Below, in pieces: positions 1 through 7,791 of a stretch of 39,888 bases of DNA. Positions within the stretch are counted from its first letter, which is position 1. The number at the start of each line of letters is the position of its first letter. The DNA is from Clostridia bacterium (GTDB lineage: Bacteria > Bacillota > Clostridia > Oscillospirales > CAG-272). The stretch spans positions 1 to 39,888 of the forward strand of contig JAKSPY010000005.1 of the NCBI GenBank assembly GCA_024404445.1, written 5' to 3'. The notes beneath the pieces are model-generated. The model was not told the origin of the DNA and ran no database searches. It was given only the letters and a program-made list of their open reading frames with translations. The position numbers were made by a program, and so were the translations under genes.

Positions 1-12
1 AACACATCGTTG

Positions 13-53
13 AAAAAGACGTCTTTTGTCGGTAGACAAAAGACGTTTTTTTT
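13..53 (-). terminator. Bidirectional intrinsic terminator after tRNA-Arg
   Basis: A perfect 12-bp stem (19-30 with 35-46) closes a GGTA loop and is flanked by an A-run on the left and an eight-T run on the right. It works in either direction. On the minus strand it lies just after the tRNA 3' end and should end the TSCPD-tRNA transcript. It may also end a plus-strand gene left of the window. Confidence 0.85.
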
Positions 54-58
54 GTTGG

Positions 59-132
59 CCTGCCCGACAGGAATCGAACCTGCAACCGTCAGAATCGGAA
101 TCTGATACTCTATCCAATTGAGCCACGGGCAG
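59..132 (-). tRNA. tRNA-Arg, anticodon CCG
   Basis: The minus strand folds into a full cloverleaf of 74 nt. The acceptor stem CTGCCCG pairs with CGGGCAG, followed by a G discriminator. The D arm is GCTC/GAGT, the anticodon stem TCAGA/TCTGA holds the loop TTCCGAT (anticodon CCG, reading CGG arginine codons), and the T arm carries GGTTCGATTCC. CCA is not encoded, which fits the presence of a CCA-adding enzyme at 28906-30252. The 5' end is only 12 nt from the stop codon of the TSCPD gene, so both probably share one transcript. Confidence 0.95.
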
Positions 133-144
133 ATAAGCCCGCAA

Positions 145-402
145 TTACTGCTGGGCCTTGATCTGCATCAGTGCATGGGCGAGCTGATCGGGGCAAGACG
201 TCCCTTTTCCGCCGCAGTCGATGCCTTCCAGCTTTTCGATGACGTCATCGACCTTCATGCCGGCGACAAGCGACGCTATGCCTTTTGTATTTCCGCTACA
301 ACCTCCGACGAACGAAACGCTGATAATTGTGTCGTCGTCAAGTGTGATATTGATCTGACGTGAACAAGTGCCGCGTGTGGCATATGTGAATTCGCGTACC
401 AT
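145..402 (-). CDS. TSCPD domain-containing protein (TIGR03905-type)
   Basis: This 85-residue protein carries the C-terminal TSCPD signature (KGTSCPDQLAHAL, about residues 66-78) and a central GGCSGNTKGI stretch. Both are typical of the small stand-alone TSCPD family (TIGR03905) that resembles the C-terminal zinc-binding region of class II ribonucleotide reductases. Four cysteines (in RGTC, GGC, DC and TSC contexts) could bind metal. The biochemical role of the stand-alone proteins is unknown. The start ATG at 402 is preceded by CGGAGG. The gene has its own promoter-like region and runs into tRNA-Arg, so it is probably the first gene of a two-gene transcript. Confidence 0.88.
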   Translation of the reverse strand: MVREFTYATRGTCSRQINITLDDDTIISVSFVGGCSGNTKGIASLVAGMKVDDVIEKLEGIDCGGKGTSCPDQLAHALMQIKAQQ

Positions 403-469
403 TTCAGCCTCCGTATATAGTAATTGAGGAAGAAATCACCTGATCGTGACAACCTCCGAGAACGTACAC

Positions 470-475
470 ATTATA
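470..475 (-). promoter_or_regulatory. Likely -10 element for the TSCPD/tRNA-Arg transcript
   Basis: On the minus strand a perfect TATAAT occurs at 475-470, with a leader of roughly 60 nt before the ATG at 402. No good -35 hexamer sits at 16-18 bp (best candidate TATAAA), so the promoter is only partly supported. Confidence 0.45.
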
Positions 476-613
476 GCACATATCGCAGTGTTTTTATATA
501 GCAAAACCGGTTAATTTATATTTTTGTGCAATGTGTACAAAAATAGACGAAAAAAATCTATAAAATTCTGCGTGGATTTTTTGAACAAATTTTGAAAAAT
601 ATTAAAAAAACTA

Positions 614-642
614 TTGCAAAATTTAGGGTATTGGTGTAGAAT
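614..642 (+). promoter_or_regulatory. Promoter of the S10-spc-alpha superoperon
   Basis: The -35 TTGCAA (614-619) and -10 TAGAAT (637-642) are separated by exactly 17 bp, in an A/T-rich region with upstream A-tracts (about 540-612) that could act as an UP element. Transcription should start near 649, giving a leader of about 267 nt before rpsJ. No other promoter of this quality was found before the rplQ terminator. Confidence 0.7.
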
Positions 643-648
643 GGTAAA

Positions 649-900
649 GCTTGATGTGCGATGAAGTGGGAGGTTGCCGTTAAATCGGGTAATTTCCACG
701 GAGTATGTCCGAAATAATTCGGGCGGACAGTCGTCACCCAAGTCCGGATATTGCGCCGCGTGCGGCGTCAATCCGTTATGGACTCACGTCGGAAGAGATT
801 CCGACTTTTATGTAGGCTGTGTGGAAACACGCGGCGGGGTGTTCGGTCTGGGGTACGCGCTTGCGTAGCGTACCGAACCGCCACAGACAAAAATTTAACA
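649..900 (+). promoter_or_regulatory. Long structured 5' leader of the S10 operon
   Basis: Within the 513-nt gap between genes (403-915), the part downstream of the promoter is dense in hairpins. Stems are at 666-671/694-699, at 707-711/724-728, and at 742-745/780-783 enclosing GC-rich inner stems. A 7-bp stem at 788-794/799-805 has a GAGA tetraloop, a stem at 819-823/828-832 has a GAAA tetraloop, and a long stem runs 833-882. None ends in a T-run, so it is not a simple attenuator. A ribosomal-protein-binding leader is the natural guess, but I do not recognise a named class. Confidence 0.5.
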
Positions 901-915
901 GGAGGAACTTTTCAA

Positions 916-1227
916 GTGGCAGTAAGCGAAAAAATCAGAATCAAACTGAAGAGCTATGATTCCACTCTTATTGACGCGGCAGCAGAAAAGATTGTTGACA
1001 CGGCAAAGAGAAACGGTGCTACGGTTTCCGGTCCGGTACCGCTTCCCACAGATAAGGAGATCATTACCATTCTTCGCGCCGTTCATAAGTATAAGGACAG
1101 CCGCGAGCAGTTTGAAATGAGAACCCACAAGCGCCTTATCGACGTTATTAAGCCGTCGCAGAAGGCAGTCGAAGCACTCACCGGTCTTGAACTTCCGGCC
1201 GGCGTCGAAATCGAAATTAAGCTTTAA
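916..1227 (+). CDS. rpsJ: 30S ribosomal protein S10 (also NusE)
   Basis: This is S10, a small-subunit head protein that also serves as NusE in antitermination complexes. At 103 residues it has the normal length, with the family motif [35 protein letters not shown] covered by roughly residues 43-77. The GTG at 916 was chosen because AGGAGG lies at 900-905 and the product begins [15 protein letters not shown], as in homologues; the upstream in-frame ATG at 751 lies inside the structured leader. It is the first gene of the superoperon and is separated from rplC by 115 nt. Confidence 0.97.
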   Translation: MAVSEKIRIKLKSYDSTLIDAAAEKIVDTAKRNGATVSGPVPLPTDKEIITILRAVHKYKDSREQFEMRTHKRLIDVIKPSQKAVEALTGLELPAGVEIEIKL

Positions 1228-1289
1228 TTTCGGTCGGCGGCACGCAAATCTACCCAATATTATATAGGCGTGCATCGGTCAAGTGTCAA

Positions 1290-1319
1290 GTCGGCCCGCC
1301 CGTTCAAACGGTGGCCGAC
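1290..1319 (+). other. Hairpin in the rpsJ-rplC gap
   Basis: GTCGGCC (1290-1296) pairs with GGCCGAC (1313-1319), with an inner CCGT/ACGG stem (1300-1303/1308-1311) and a small TCAA loop. No T-run follows, so it is not an intrinsic terminator. It lies 11 nt upstream of the rplC ribosome binding site and may be an RNA-processing or regulatory site. Confidence 0.5.
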
Positions 1320-1342
1320 CAATAACCTTACAGGAGGATAGT

Positions 1343-1975
1343 ATGCAGAAAGGTATCATTGGAAAGAAAATCGGCATGACGCAGATTTTCGACGAAATCG
1401 GAAACGTAGTTCCGGTTACGGTAATCGAAGCAGGTCCCTGCGTAGTAGCACAGGTAAAGACAGTCGAAAAAGACGGCTACAGCAGTGTCCAGCTCGGTTT
1501 TGAGGATGTCGCAGAGAGAAAGCTCACAAAGGCTGAGCGCGGACACCTCACAAAGGCAGGAGTTGCTCTTAAGAAGCATCTCAAGGAATTCAAACTCGAC
1601 AATGCCGAGAGCATGAATGTCGGCGACATCGTCGCAGCAGACACATTCGCGGCAGGCGACAGAGTTGATGTAACAGGCATCACAAAGGGTCATGGTTACA
1701 GCGGCGTCATCAAGAGATGGAATTGCCACAAGCTCCGTATGACTCATGGTGTCGGTCCCGTTCATCGCCAGCCCGGTTCAATGGGTGCTAACTCGTCCCC
1801 TTCGAGAATATTCAAAAACAAGAAAATGGCAGGCCAGTACGGTAACGAGCAGGTCACAGTCCTTAACCTCGACGTAGTCAAGGTTGACGCAGAGAAGAAT
1901 CTCATCGCAGTCAAGGGCGCTGTTCCCGGTTCTCGTGGCGGCATCGTGTTCATCCGCAACACGTTCAAGGCTTGA
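1343..1975 (+). CDS. rplC: 50S ribosomal protein L3
   Basis: L3 is an early-assembling 23S rRNA binder near the peptidyl transferase centre. The protein starts [18 protein letters not shown], the canonical L3 N-terminus, and contains the conserved loop [14 protein letters not shown] (about residues 139-152), including the glutamine that is methylated in some bacteria. At 210 residues the length is normal. The ATG at 1343 follows AGGAGG (1332-1337); an upstream in-frame start at 1283 would add 20 residues with no homology and overlap a hairpin. Confidence 0.97.
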   Translation: MQKGIIGKKIGMTQIFDEIGNVVPVTVIEAGPCVVAQVKTVEKDGYSSVQLGFEDVAERKLTKAERGHLTKAGVALKKHLKEFKLDNAESMNVGDIVAADTFAAGDRVDVTGITKGHGYSGVIKRWNCHKLRMTHGVGPVHRQPGSMGANSSPSRIFKNKKMAGQYGNEQVTVLNLDVVKVDAEKNLIAVKGAVPGSRGGIVFIRNTFKA

Positions 1976-1991
1976 GAAGGAGGAATGAACA

Positions 1992-2615
1992 ATGGCTAAT
2001 ATGAATGTAGTTGATATGGCCGGCAAGGTTGTCGGTACTATCGAGCTTACCGATTCCGTATTTGCGGTTGAGGTTAAGCCGGCGGTTCTTCACGCAGCCG
2101 TCAGAGCATACCTTCTCAATCAGCGTCAGGGTACACAGTCCACACTTACCAGAACAGAGGTAAGCGGCGGCGGTAAGAAGCCGTGGCGTCAGAAGGGCAC
2201 AGGCCGTGCAAGACAGGGTTCTACACGTGCTCCGCAGTGGACACACGGCGGTATCGCCTTGGGTCCGAAGCCCAGATCATACAGAACTGACCTTACAAAG
2301 AAGACAAGACAGCTTGCTATCAAGGGTGCTCTTTCTTCTAAGGTTACAGAGAATGAGCTTGTAGTTGTTGACGCTATCACGGCAACGGAATACAAGACAA
2401 AGGCAATGGTTGCAATGCTCAATGCAATCGGCGCAGACAAGAAGGCACTCGTTGTTCTCGCTGAGAAGAACGATTTCGTGGTCGGTAGCCTTGCAAACAT
2501 TCCCGGTGTCAAGACAGCTTATGCAAATACGATCAATGTTTATGACATTCTCAATTGCGATAAGCTCGTTCTGGCAAAGGGCGCCGCAGAACAGATCATG
2601 GAGGTGTACGCATAA
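1992..2615 (+). CDS. rplD: 50S ribosomal protein L4
   Basis: L4 lines the peptide exit tunnel and in Enterobacteria also regulates the S10 operon. The 207-residue product shows the tunnel-loop signature of L4 (GGGKKPWRQKGTGRARQGS, about residues 59-77) followed by PQWTHGG. The start ATG has AAGGAGG 8-9 nt upstream. The stop codon overlaps the rplW start (TAATG), suggesting translational coupling. Whether L4 regulates its own operon in this lineage cannot be told from the sequence. Confidence 0.97.
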   Translation: MANMNVVDMAGKVVGTIELTDSVFAVEVKPAVLHAAVRAYLLNQRQGTQSTLTRTEVSGGGKKPWRQKGTGRARQGSTRAPQWTHGGIALGPKPRSYRTDLTKKTRQLAIKGALSSKVTENELVVVDAITATEYKTKAMVAMLNAIGADKKALVVLAEKNDFVVGSLANIPGVKTAYANTINVYDILNCDKLVLAKGAAEQIMEVYA

Positions 2616-2908
2616 TGAAGACAGCATATGACATCATCATAAGACCTGTTATCACAGAGCAGAGCCTTGAGGCAACAAAGAGCCTCACATACACATTCGA
2701 GGTACTTCCCGATGCCACAAAGCCGGAGATCGCAAAGGCGGTCGAAACAGCTTTTGGTGTTGAGGTTGAGTCCGTAAACACAGTCAGCATGAAGAGAAAG
2801 CCCAAGACACTCGGCGTTCACAGCGGCTATACAAAGTCCTGGAAGAAGGCTGTAGTCACTCTTAAGAAGGGCTCCAAGTCCATCGCTTTCTTTGATGGTA
2901 TGATTTAA
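2615..2908 (+). CDS. rplW: 50S ribosomal protein L23
   Basis: L23 sits at the tunnel exit and docks trigger factor and SRP. The 97-residue product starts MKTAYDIIIRPVITEQS, the family N-terminus with the conserved RPVITE motif, and has the basic loop with KRKPK before the last strand. It overlaps rplD by 1 nt. A possible GGAGG lies inside the rplD 3' end, so translation is probably coupled to rplD. Confidence 0.97.
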   Translation: MKTAYDIIIRPVITEQSLEATKSLTYTFEVLPDATKPEIAKAVETAFGVEVESVNTVSMKRKPKTLGVHSGYTKSWKKAVVTLKKGSKSIAFFDGMI

Positions 2909-2925
2909 GTTGGGAGGAGTAAAAA

Positions 2926-3759
2926 ATGGCTACAATTAAATACAAACCTACGACTCCGGGCAGACGCGGCATGACAGTGCCGGATTTTGCCGAAATCACA
3001 AAATTCACGCCTGAAAAGAGTCTTATCTGTGTAAAGAAGAAAAATGCCGGCAGAAACAGCTACGGCAGAATCACGGTTCGCCACCACGGCGGCGGCAACA
3101 GACAGAAGTACAGAATAGTCGATTTTAAGCGCTCGTTCACGGACGGTGCAGCAACGGTAATCGGTGTTGAATACGACCCCAACCGCACGGCGTATATCGC
3201 ACTCGTTCAGTACGAAGACGGAACAAAGAAGTACGTTCTTGCCCCTGTAGGCCTTACAAACGGCGATGTCATCTATTCCGGTGACAGCTCCGATATCAAG
3301 CCGGGCAACACACTTTCGATTTCCGCTATACCCGTAGGTACGCTTATCTACAACATCGAGCTTTACCCCGGTAAGGGCGGACAGCTTGTCCGCAGCGCCG
3401 GTTCAGCTGCTCAGCTGATGGCAAAGGAGAACGGAATGGCTCAGGTCAGACTCCCCTCCGGTGAAGTTCGTCTTATCAGACTTGACTGCAAGGCAACGAT
3501 CGGTCAGGTTTCCAACATCGATCACGAGAACGTTAAGATCGGTAAAGCCGATAAGACACGTCACCTCGGTGTTCGTCCTCATGTCCGCGGTTCTGTCATG
3601 AACCCCTGCGATCACCCGCACGGTGGTGGTGAGGGTAAGGCTCCCGTCGGTCGTCCTTCTCCTGTAACTCCTTGGGGTAAGCCCACACACGGTTACAAGA
3701 CCAGAAACAAGAAGGCAAGGACAGAGCAGTTCATCATCAAACACAGAAACGGCAAATAA
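2926..3759 (+). CDS. rplB: 50S ribosomal protein L2
   Basis: L2 is required for subunit association and peptidyl transferase integrity. The 277-residue product has the N-terminal [13 protein letters not shown] motif, the [22 protein letters not shown] region (about residues 43-64), and the C-terminal signature [18 protein letters not shown] with the functionally important histidine. Length and motif order are complete. The ATG at 2926 follows GGGAGGAG. Confidence 0.98.
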   Translation: MATIKYKPTTPGRRGMTVPDFAEITKFTPEKSLICVKKKNAGRNSYGRITVRHHGGGNRQKYRIVDFKRSFTDGAATVIGVEYDPNRTAYIALVQYEDGTKKYVLAPVGLTNGDVIYSGDSSDIKPGNTLSISAIPVGTLIYNIELYPGKGGQLVRSAGSAAQLMAKENGMAQVRLPSGEVRLIRLDCKATIGQVSNIDHENVKIGKADKTRHLGVRPHVRGSVMNPCDHPHGGGEGKAPVGRPSPVTPWGKPTHGYKTRNKKARTEQFIIKHRNGK

Positions 3760-3778
3760 TTGAGGAGGAAGCAGAATA

Positions 3779-4060
3779 ATGAGTAGAAGCCTTAAAAAAG
3801 GACCTTTCGTTGAAGCCAAGCTTTTTTCCAGAATCTCCGCAATGAATGCAAGCGGTGAGAAGAAAGTTCTTAAAACTTGGTCGCGTGCCTCCGTTATATT
3901 CCCTGAATTCGTCGGTCACACGATTGCGGTTCATGACGGCAGAAAGCACGTCCCGGTATATATCACAGAGGATATGATCGGTCACAGACTCGGTGAGTTC
4001 GCACCCACTAGAACATTCAAGGGACATTCCGGTTCCAAAACATCCAATACGGGCACATAA
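3779..4060 (+). CDS. rpsS: 30S ribosomal protein S19
   Basis: S19 pairs with S13 in the head of the 30S subunit near the A site. The 93-residue product starts [15 protein letters not shown] and ends with the conserved region [15 protein letters not shown]. It is preceded by GAGGAGG and sits 19 nt after rplB, in the standard order. Confidence 0.98.
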   Translation: MSRSLKKGPFVEAKLFSRISAMNASGEKKVLKTWSRASVIFPEFVGHTIAVHDGRKHVPVYITEDMIGHRLGEFAPTRTFKGHSGSKTSNTGT

Positions 4061-4080
4061 TTTAGAGGGAGGAAAGACAA

Positions 4081-4422
4081 ATGGAAGCAAAAGCATATCT
4101 CAAATATGCCAGAATATCCCCCCGCAAGGTGCAGATCGTACTTGACCTTATCAGAGGTAAGGATGCGGGAACGGCTATGGCAATTCTTAAAAATACTCCT
4201 AAGGCGGCCAGTGAGTATCTCATAAAGCTCCTTAAGAGTGCAATGGCAAATGCAGAGCATAACTTCGGTATGAACGTCGAGAAGCTTTACGTCAGCGAAT
4301 GCTTCGTATGCCCCGGCCCCACACTGAAGAGAATGCTTCCCAGAGCTAAGGGAAGCGGCGACAGACTCCTTAAGAGAACGAGCCACATGACGATCGTCCT
4401 TAAGGAAAAAGAAGAAGCATAA
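4081..4422 (+). CDS. rplV: 50S ribosomal protein L22
   Basis: L22 spans the large subunit with a hairpin lining the exit tunnel; its loop is where macrolide-resistance changes occur in other bacteria. The 113-residue product shows [19 protein letters not shown] near the start and the tunnel-hairpin region [24 protein letters not shown] (about residues 80-103). No insertion or deletion is visible in the hairpin. GGGAGG precedes the ATG. Confidence 0.97.
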   Translation: MEAKAYLKYARISPRKVQIVLDLIRGKDAGTAMAILKNTPKAASEYLIKLLKSAMANAEHNFGMNVEKLYVSECFVCPGPTLKRMLPRAKGSGDRLLKRTSHMTIVLKEKEEA

Positions 4423-4435
4423 GGAGGTATGGAAG

Positions 4436-5224
4436 ATGGGTCAGAAAGTTAATCCGCACGGCCTGCGTGTCGGCGTAATCAGTGACTGGGATTCGAGATG
4501 GTTCGAAAAGGACGCGACGTTCGGCGATACACTCGTTTCCGACTATAAAGTCAGAAAATATCTCAAAGAGCTTCTTAAACTTGCAGGAGTTCCGAAGATA
4601 GAGATCGAGCGCACGCCTGCAAATGTTAAGGTAAACATCTATTGCGCTAAACCCGGTATGGTTATCGGTCGCGGTGGTGCAGAGATCGATAAGCTCCGCA
4701 CAGACATCGAGAAGATGGTCGGCAAGCCCGTTAACGTAACCGTCACAGAGGTCAGACAGCCTGACATCAATGCTCAGCTCGTTGCAGAGAATGTAGCGGC
4801 TCAGCTTGAAAAGAGAATCGCATTCCGCCGTGCCATGAAGCAGTGCATCGGCAGAACGATGCGTCTCGGCGCAAAGGGTATCAAGATCAAGTGCGGCGGC
4901 CGTCTCGGCGGCGCCGAAATCGCCAGAAGCGAGAGCTATCATGAGGGTACGATCCCGCTTCAGACGATAAGAGCAGACATCGACTACGGTTTTGCTGAAG
5001 CAAACACAACATACGGTAAGATCGGTGTCAAGGTTTGGATCTACAAGGGTGAGGTCCTTTCCGATAAGAAGTCTATTGGCGCTACACCTGTCGAAAAGCC
5101 TCGCGAGAGAAGAGACAGAAATGACCGCAGAAACGGCGACCGCAGATTCGGCGACAGAAGACCGAACAACGGTGAGCGCAGATTCAACGGTCCGCGTCAG
5201 CCCAGAGAAGGAGGCGCTAAGTAA
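4436..5224 (+). CDS. rpsC: 30S ribosomal protein S3 with a long charged C-terminal tail
   Basis: S3 forms part of the mRNA entry channel. The 262-residue product starts [13 protein letters not shown], has the KH domain [14 protein letters not shown] (about residues 76-89) and the C-terminal S3 domain ending near GEVLSDKK. Beyond that, residues about 220-262 form an Arg/Asp/Asn-rich tail with repeats of the type RR(N)GDRRFGDRR that is longer than in most Firmicutes S3 proteins (about 220 residues). The stop overlaps the rplP start (TAATG). Confidence 0.97.
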   Translation: MGQKVNPHGLRVGVISDWDSRWFEKDATFGDTLVSDYKVRKYLKELLKLAGVPKIEIERTPANVKVNIYCAKPGMVIGRGGAEIDKLRTDIEKMVGKPVNVTVTEVRQPDINAQLVAENVAAQLEKRIAFRRAMKQCIGRTMRLGAKGIKIKCGGRLGGAEIARSESYHEGTIPLQTIRADIDYGFAEANTTYGKIGVKVWIYKGEVLSDKKSIGATPVEKPRERRDRNDRRNGDRRFGDRRPNNGERRFNGPRQPREGGAK

Positions 5225-5646
5225 TGTTACTTCCAAAGAGAGTTAAATTCAGACGTGTACAGCGTGGTCGTCTTAAGGGTAAGGCTTCCAGAGGCACAGA
5301 GGTCACGTACGGTGAGTACGGTCTTGTGGCTCTTGAGCCGGCCTGGATCACATCAAACCAGATAGAGGCAGCCCGTATCGCCATGACGCGTTACATCAAG
5401 CGTGGCGGTCAGGTATGGATCAAAATCTTCCCCGACAAGCCCATCACAGAGAAGCCTGCCGAGACTCGAATGGGTTCCGGTAAAGGTTCGCCCGAATATT
5501 GGGTAGCGGTAGTAAAGCCCGGCAGAGTAATGTTTGAAATGGCCGGCGTTACTGAGGAAGAGGCAAAAGAGGCTATGCGTCTTGCAGGACACAAGCTTCC
5601 GATCAAGTGCAAGTTCATCAAGAAAGAAACAGCAGGGGAGGCTTAA
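5224..5646 (+). CDS. rplP: 50S ribosomal protein L16
   Basis: L16 organises the A-site region of the large subunit. The 140-residue product starts [19 protein letters not shown] and carries the conserved [20 protein letters not shown] motif (about residues 82-101). It overlaps rpsC by 1 nt, with AAGGAGG located in the end of rpsC, and its own 3' end carries the GGGGAGG used by rpmC. Confidence 0.98.
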   Translation: MLLPKRVKFRRVQRGRLKGKASRGTEVTYGEYGLVALEPAWITSNQIEAARIAMTRYIKRGGQVWIKIFPDKPITEKPAETRMGSGKGSPEYWVAVVKPGRVMFEMAGVTEEEAKEAMRLAGHKLPIKCKFIKKETAGEA

Positions 5647-5648
5647 AA

Positions 5649-5840
5649 GTGAAAGCATCAGAACTTAGAAATAAAACTGCCGCTGAACTCGAAGAGCAGC
5701 TCAAGGAACTCAAGAGTGAGTACTTCAACCTCCGCTTCCAAAATGCGATCAACCAGCTCGACAATCCTCATAAGATTGACTCGGTACGCAAGGACATCGC
5801 AAGAGTAATGACAGTTCTTCGCGAGAAGAACGCTGAATAA
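5649..5840 (+). CDS. rpmC: 50S ribosomal protein L29
   Basis: L29 is a small coiled-coil protein near the tunnel exit. From the GTG at 5649 the 63-residue product reads [18 protein letters not shown], followed by the family signature [16 protein letters not shown] and an Arg-rich last helix. GGAGG (5637-5641) lies 7 nt before the GTG. The upstream in-frame ATG at 5607 overlaps rplP and would add an unrelated stretch, so GTG is preferred. Confidence 0.95.
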   Translation: MKASELRNKTAAELEEQLKELKSEYFNLRFQNAINQLDNPHKIDSVRKDIARVMTVLREKNAE

Positions 5841-5860
5841 GCAAGAGAGGAGAATGTGTC

Positions 5861-6127
5861 ATGAGTGAAGCTACAGAAAGAAATCTCAGAAAGACAAGAG
5901 TCGGCAAGGTTGTAAGCGATAAGATGGACAAAACCGTCGTAGTCGCTATCGAGGATAACGTAAAGCATCCCAAATACGGCAAGGTCATTAAGAGAACAGT
6001 AAAATTCAAAGCACACGACGAGAACAACGAATGCGGTGTAGGTGATACGGTAAGCATCATGGAGACCAGACCCCTGTCAAAGGACAAGAGATGGCGCGTC
6101 GTTGAAATCATCGAAAAAGCAAAATAA
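5861..6127 (+). CDS. rpsQ: 30S ribosomal protein S17
   Basis: S17 is a primary 16S rRNA binder with an OB fold. The 88-residue product has [19 protein letters not shown] near its start, [11 protein letters not shown] in the middle and the C-terminal [15 protein letters not shown] motif. AGAGGAG precedes the ATG. It is followed by a 55-nt gap with a hairpin before rplN, in E. coli and in this lineage the same gene order. Confidence 0.97.
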   Translation: MSEATERNLRKTRVGKVVSDKMDKTVVVAIEDNVKHPKYGKVIKRTVKFKAHDENNECGVGDTVSIMETRPLSKDKRWRVVEIIEKAK

Positions 6128-6128
6128 T

Positions 6129-6163
6129 TTCACAGTGCAGGGCATATGCCCGTGAGATGTGAA
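6129..6163 (+). other. Hairpin in the rpsQ-rplN gap
   Basis: An outer stem TTCACA/TGTGAA (6129-6134/6158-6163) encloses the inner palindrome GGGCATATGCCC (6140-6151). No T-run follows, so it is not an intrinsic terminator. It lies 6 nt before the rplN AGGAGG and may affect processing or L14 translation. Confidence 0.5.
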
Positions 6164-6182
6164 TAATTAGGAGGAAAGCACA

Positions 6183-6551
6183 GTGATACAACAGCAATCA
6201 TTGATGAAAGTCGCCGATAACACCGGCGCTAAGGAACTTATGTGTATTCGTGTGCTCGGTGGTACTGGCAGAAGATATGGTAACATAGGCGATGTCGTTG
6301 TGTGTGCGGTTAAAAAGGCCGTTCCCGGCGGTACAGTCAAAAAAGGTGAGGTAGTCAAAGCAGTAATCGTGCGCACCGTCAGCGGCGTGCATCGTGCCGA
6401 CGGTAGCCACATCAGATTTGACGAGAACGCAGCTGTTATCATAAAGGATGACAATACACCCAGAGGTACACGTATTTTTGGGCCGGTAGCAAGAGAGCTC
6501 CGTGATCATGACTTTGTCAAGATCATGTCCCTTGCACCCGAAGTACTTTAA
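6183..6551 (+). CDS. rplN: 50S ribosomal protein L14
   Basis: L14 lies at the subunit interface next to L19. The 122-residue product has the exact family length, starting at GTG 6183 with AGGAGG 8 nt upstream. It shows [18 protein letters not shown] at the start and the signature [15 protein letters not shown] in the middle, and ends in SLAPEVL. The GTG start is supported by the lack of any in-frame ATG upstream and by homology from the second residue. Confidence 0.98.
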   Translation: MIQQQSLMKVADNTGAKELMCIRVLGGTGRRYGNIGDVVVCAVKKAVPGGTVKKGEVVKAVIVRTVSGVHRADGSHIRFDENAAVIIKDDNTPRGTRIFGPVARELRDHDFVKIMSLAPEVL

Positions 6552-6565
6552 TGGAGGAATCGAGA

Positions 6566-6880
6566 ATGAAGAATATTCATGTTAAGAAAGATGACACCGT
6601 TATCGTAATCTCCGGTGACGACAAGGGTAAGCAGGGCAAGGTCCTTGAGGTCTCTGTTGAGGAGGGCAAGGTCATTGTCGAGGGCATCAACGTACAGAAA
6701 AAGCATGTAAAACCCCGCAAGCAGGGCGACGAGGGCGGCATTATCAACGTCGAGGGCGCTATGTATGCAGACAAGGTCATGCTTTACTGCCCGACCTGCA
6801 AGGCCGGACGCCGTTATGCCACAAAGGTTGAGAATGATGAAAAAGTCCGCGTTTGCGTTAAATGCGGCACAAAACTTTGA
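6566..6880 (+). CDS. rplX: 50S ribosomal protein L24, four-cysteine form
   Basis: L24 is an assembly-initiator protein with an N-terminal KOW motif. The 104-residue product starts MKNIHVKKDDTVIVISG, shows the KOW core GDDKGKQGKVLEV (about residues 17-29), and ends with two CxxC pairs (C75/C78 and C97/C100) that could bind zinc. The ATG at 6566 is chosen because GGAGG (6553-6557) lies 8 nt before it; the ATG at 6551 overlaps the rplN stop and precedes the ribosome binding site. Confidence 0.95.
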   Translation: MKNIHVKKDDTVIVISGDDKGKQGKVLEVSVEEGKVIVEGINVQKKHVKPRKQGDEGGIINVEGAMYADKVMLYCPTCKAGRRYATKVENDEKVRVCVKCGTKL

Positions 6881-6899
6881 TTGAGGAGGGTGCGATATA

Positions 6900-7439
6900 A
6901 TGGCTAGACTTAAAGATTATTACAAGAGTAACGTTGCTCCCGCACTCATGGAGAAGTTTTCCTATAAGAGCCCGATGCAGATCCCGAAGCTGGACAAGAT
7001 CGTTATAAACGTCGGCGCAGGTGAGGCAAAGGAGAACGCAAAGGCAATCGATAATATCATTGCCGATATCACAGCCATCACAGGACAGAAGGCTGTTCCC
7101 ACATACGCTAAGAAATCAGTTGCGAACTTCAAGATCCGTAAGGGCATGAAGATCGGTGTAAAGGTCACTCTCAGAGGCGACAGAATGTATGAGTTTGTTG
7201 ACAGACTCTTCAATCTTGCTCTTCCTCGTCTTCGTGACTTCAAGGGTATCAACCCCAACGCGTTTGACGGCCGCGGTAACTATTCACTCGGCCTCAAGGA
7301 GCAGCTTATATTCCCCGAGATCGAATACGATAAGGTCGAGAAGATCAGAGGTATGGATATTGCCTTTGTCACAACGGCCGTAAATGACGAAGAAGCAAAA
7401 GAGCTCCTCAAACTTATGGGCGCTCCGTTTGCTAAATAA
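6900..7439 (+). CDS. rplE: 50S ribosomal protein L5
   Basis: L5 binds 5S rRNA and contacts the P-site tRNA. The 179-residue product matches family length, with MARLKDYY at the start, the central [18 protein letters not shown] region, and the C-terminal [20 protein letters not shown] motif. GAGGAGG precedes the ATG. It lies between rplX and rpsZ as in other Firmicutes. Confidence 0.98.
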   Translation: MARLKDYYKSNVAPALMEKFSYKSPMQIPKLDKIVINVGAGEAKENAKAIDNIIADITAITGQKAVPTYAKKSVANFKIRKGMKIGVKVTLRGDRMYEFVDRLFNLALPRLRDFKGINPNAFDGRGNYSLGLKEQLIFPEIEYDKVEKIRGMDIAFVTTAVNDEEAKELLKLMGAPFAK

Positions 7440-7456
7440 TGGAGGGGTAAGATAAT

Positions 7457-7642
7457 ATGGCAAAAATGTCAATGAAGCTCAAACAGCAGAAGACGCAGAA
7501 GTACTCAACAAGAGAGTACACAAGATGCAAGATCTGCGGCCGTCCTCACGGTTATCTCCGTAAGTACGGCGTATGCAGAATCTGCTTCCGTGAGCTTGCT
7601 TACAAGGGTCAGATCCCCGGCGTAAGAAAAGCAAGCTGGTAA
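7457..7642 (+). CDS. rpsZ: 30S ribosomal protein S14, zinc-binding type Z
   Basis: This 61-residue S14 is the short zinc form, with C24xxC27 and C40xxC43 (TRCKICGRP and [12 protein letters not shown]), and ends KASW. Type Z S14 is normal for Firmicutes and is the zinc-dependent counterpart of the longer zinc-free form, of which none is seen in the window. GGAGG precedes the ATG. An unusually long 149-nt gap follows before rpsH. Confidence 0.97.
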   Translation: MAKMSMKLKQQKTQKYSTREYTRCKICGRPHGYLRKYGVCRICFRELAYKGQIPGVRKASW

Positions 7643-7664
7643 TAACCGGCCACAAATCAGGCTC

Positions 7665-7738
7665 CAATCTTGTCGGAAGGAAAGCGAAAGCTTTAACCAT
7701 CGGCTCGCCGCCGCGAAAACGCGGCAGCAAGGATTAGG
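7665..7738 (+). promoter_or_regulatory. Candidate structured RNA in the rpsZ-rpsH gap
   Basis: The 149-nt gap holds two perfect hairpins, AAAGC-GAAA-GCTTT (7681-7694) and GCCGCG-AAAA-CGCGGC (7710-7725). They are bracketed by an imperfect closing helix (about 7664-7673 with 7728-7738, CCAATCTTG against CAAGGATTAGG). This gives a plausible three-way junction followed by the rpsH ribosome binding site. No terminator T-run is present. It may be an S8 or other ribosomal-protein site, or an rRNA-like mimic; the class is not recognised. Confidence 0.45.
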
Positions 7739-7791
7739 CATAGGGAGAAATCCCAAAACTTAAATTAACTTGCATATAAAGGAGGAAAACA

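Noticed and set aside
118..363. Plus-strand frame of 81 codons opposite the TSCPD gene
   Set aside because: It is antisense to a recognised gene and starts inside the tRNA; no ribosome binding site.
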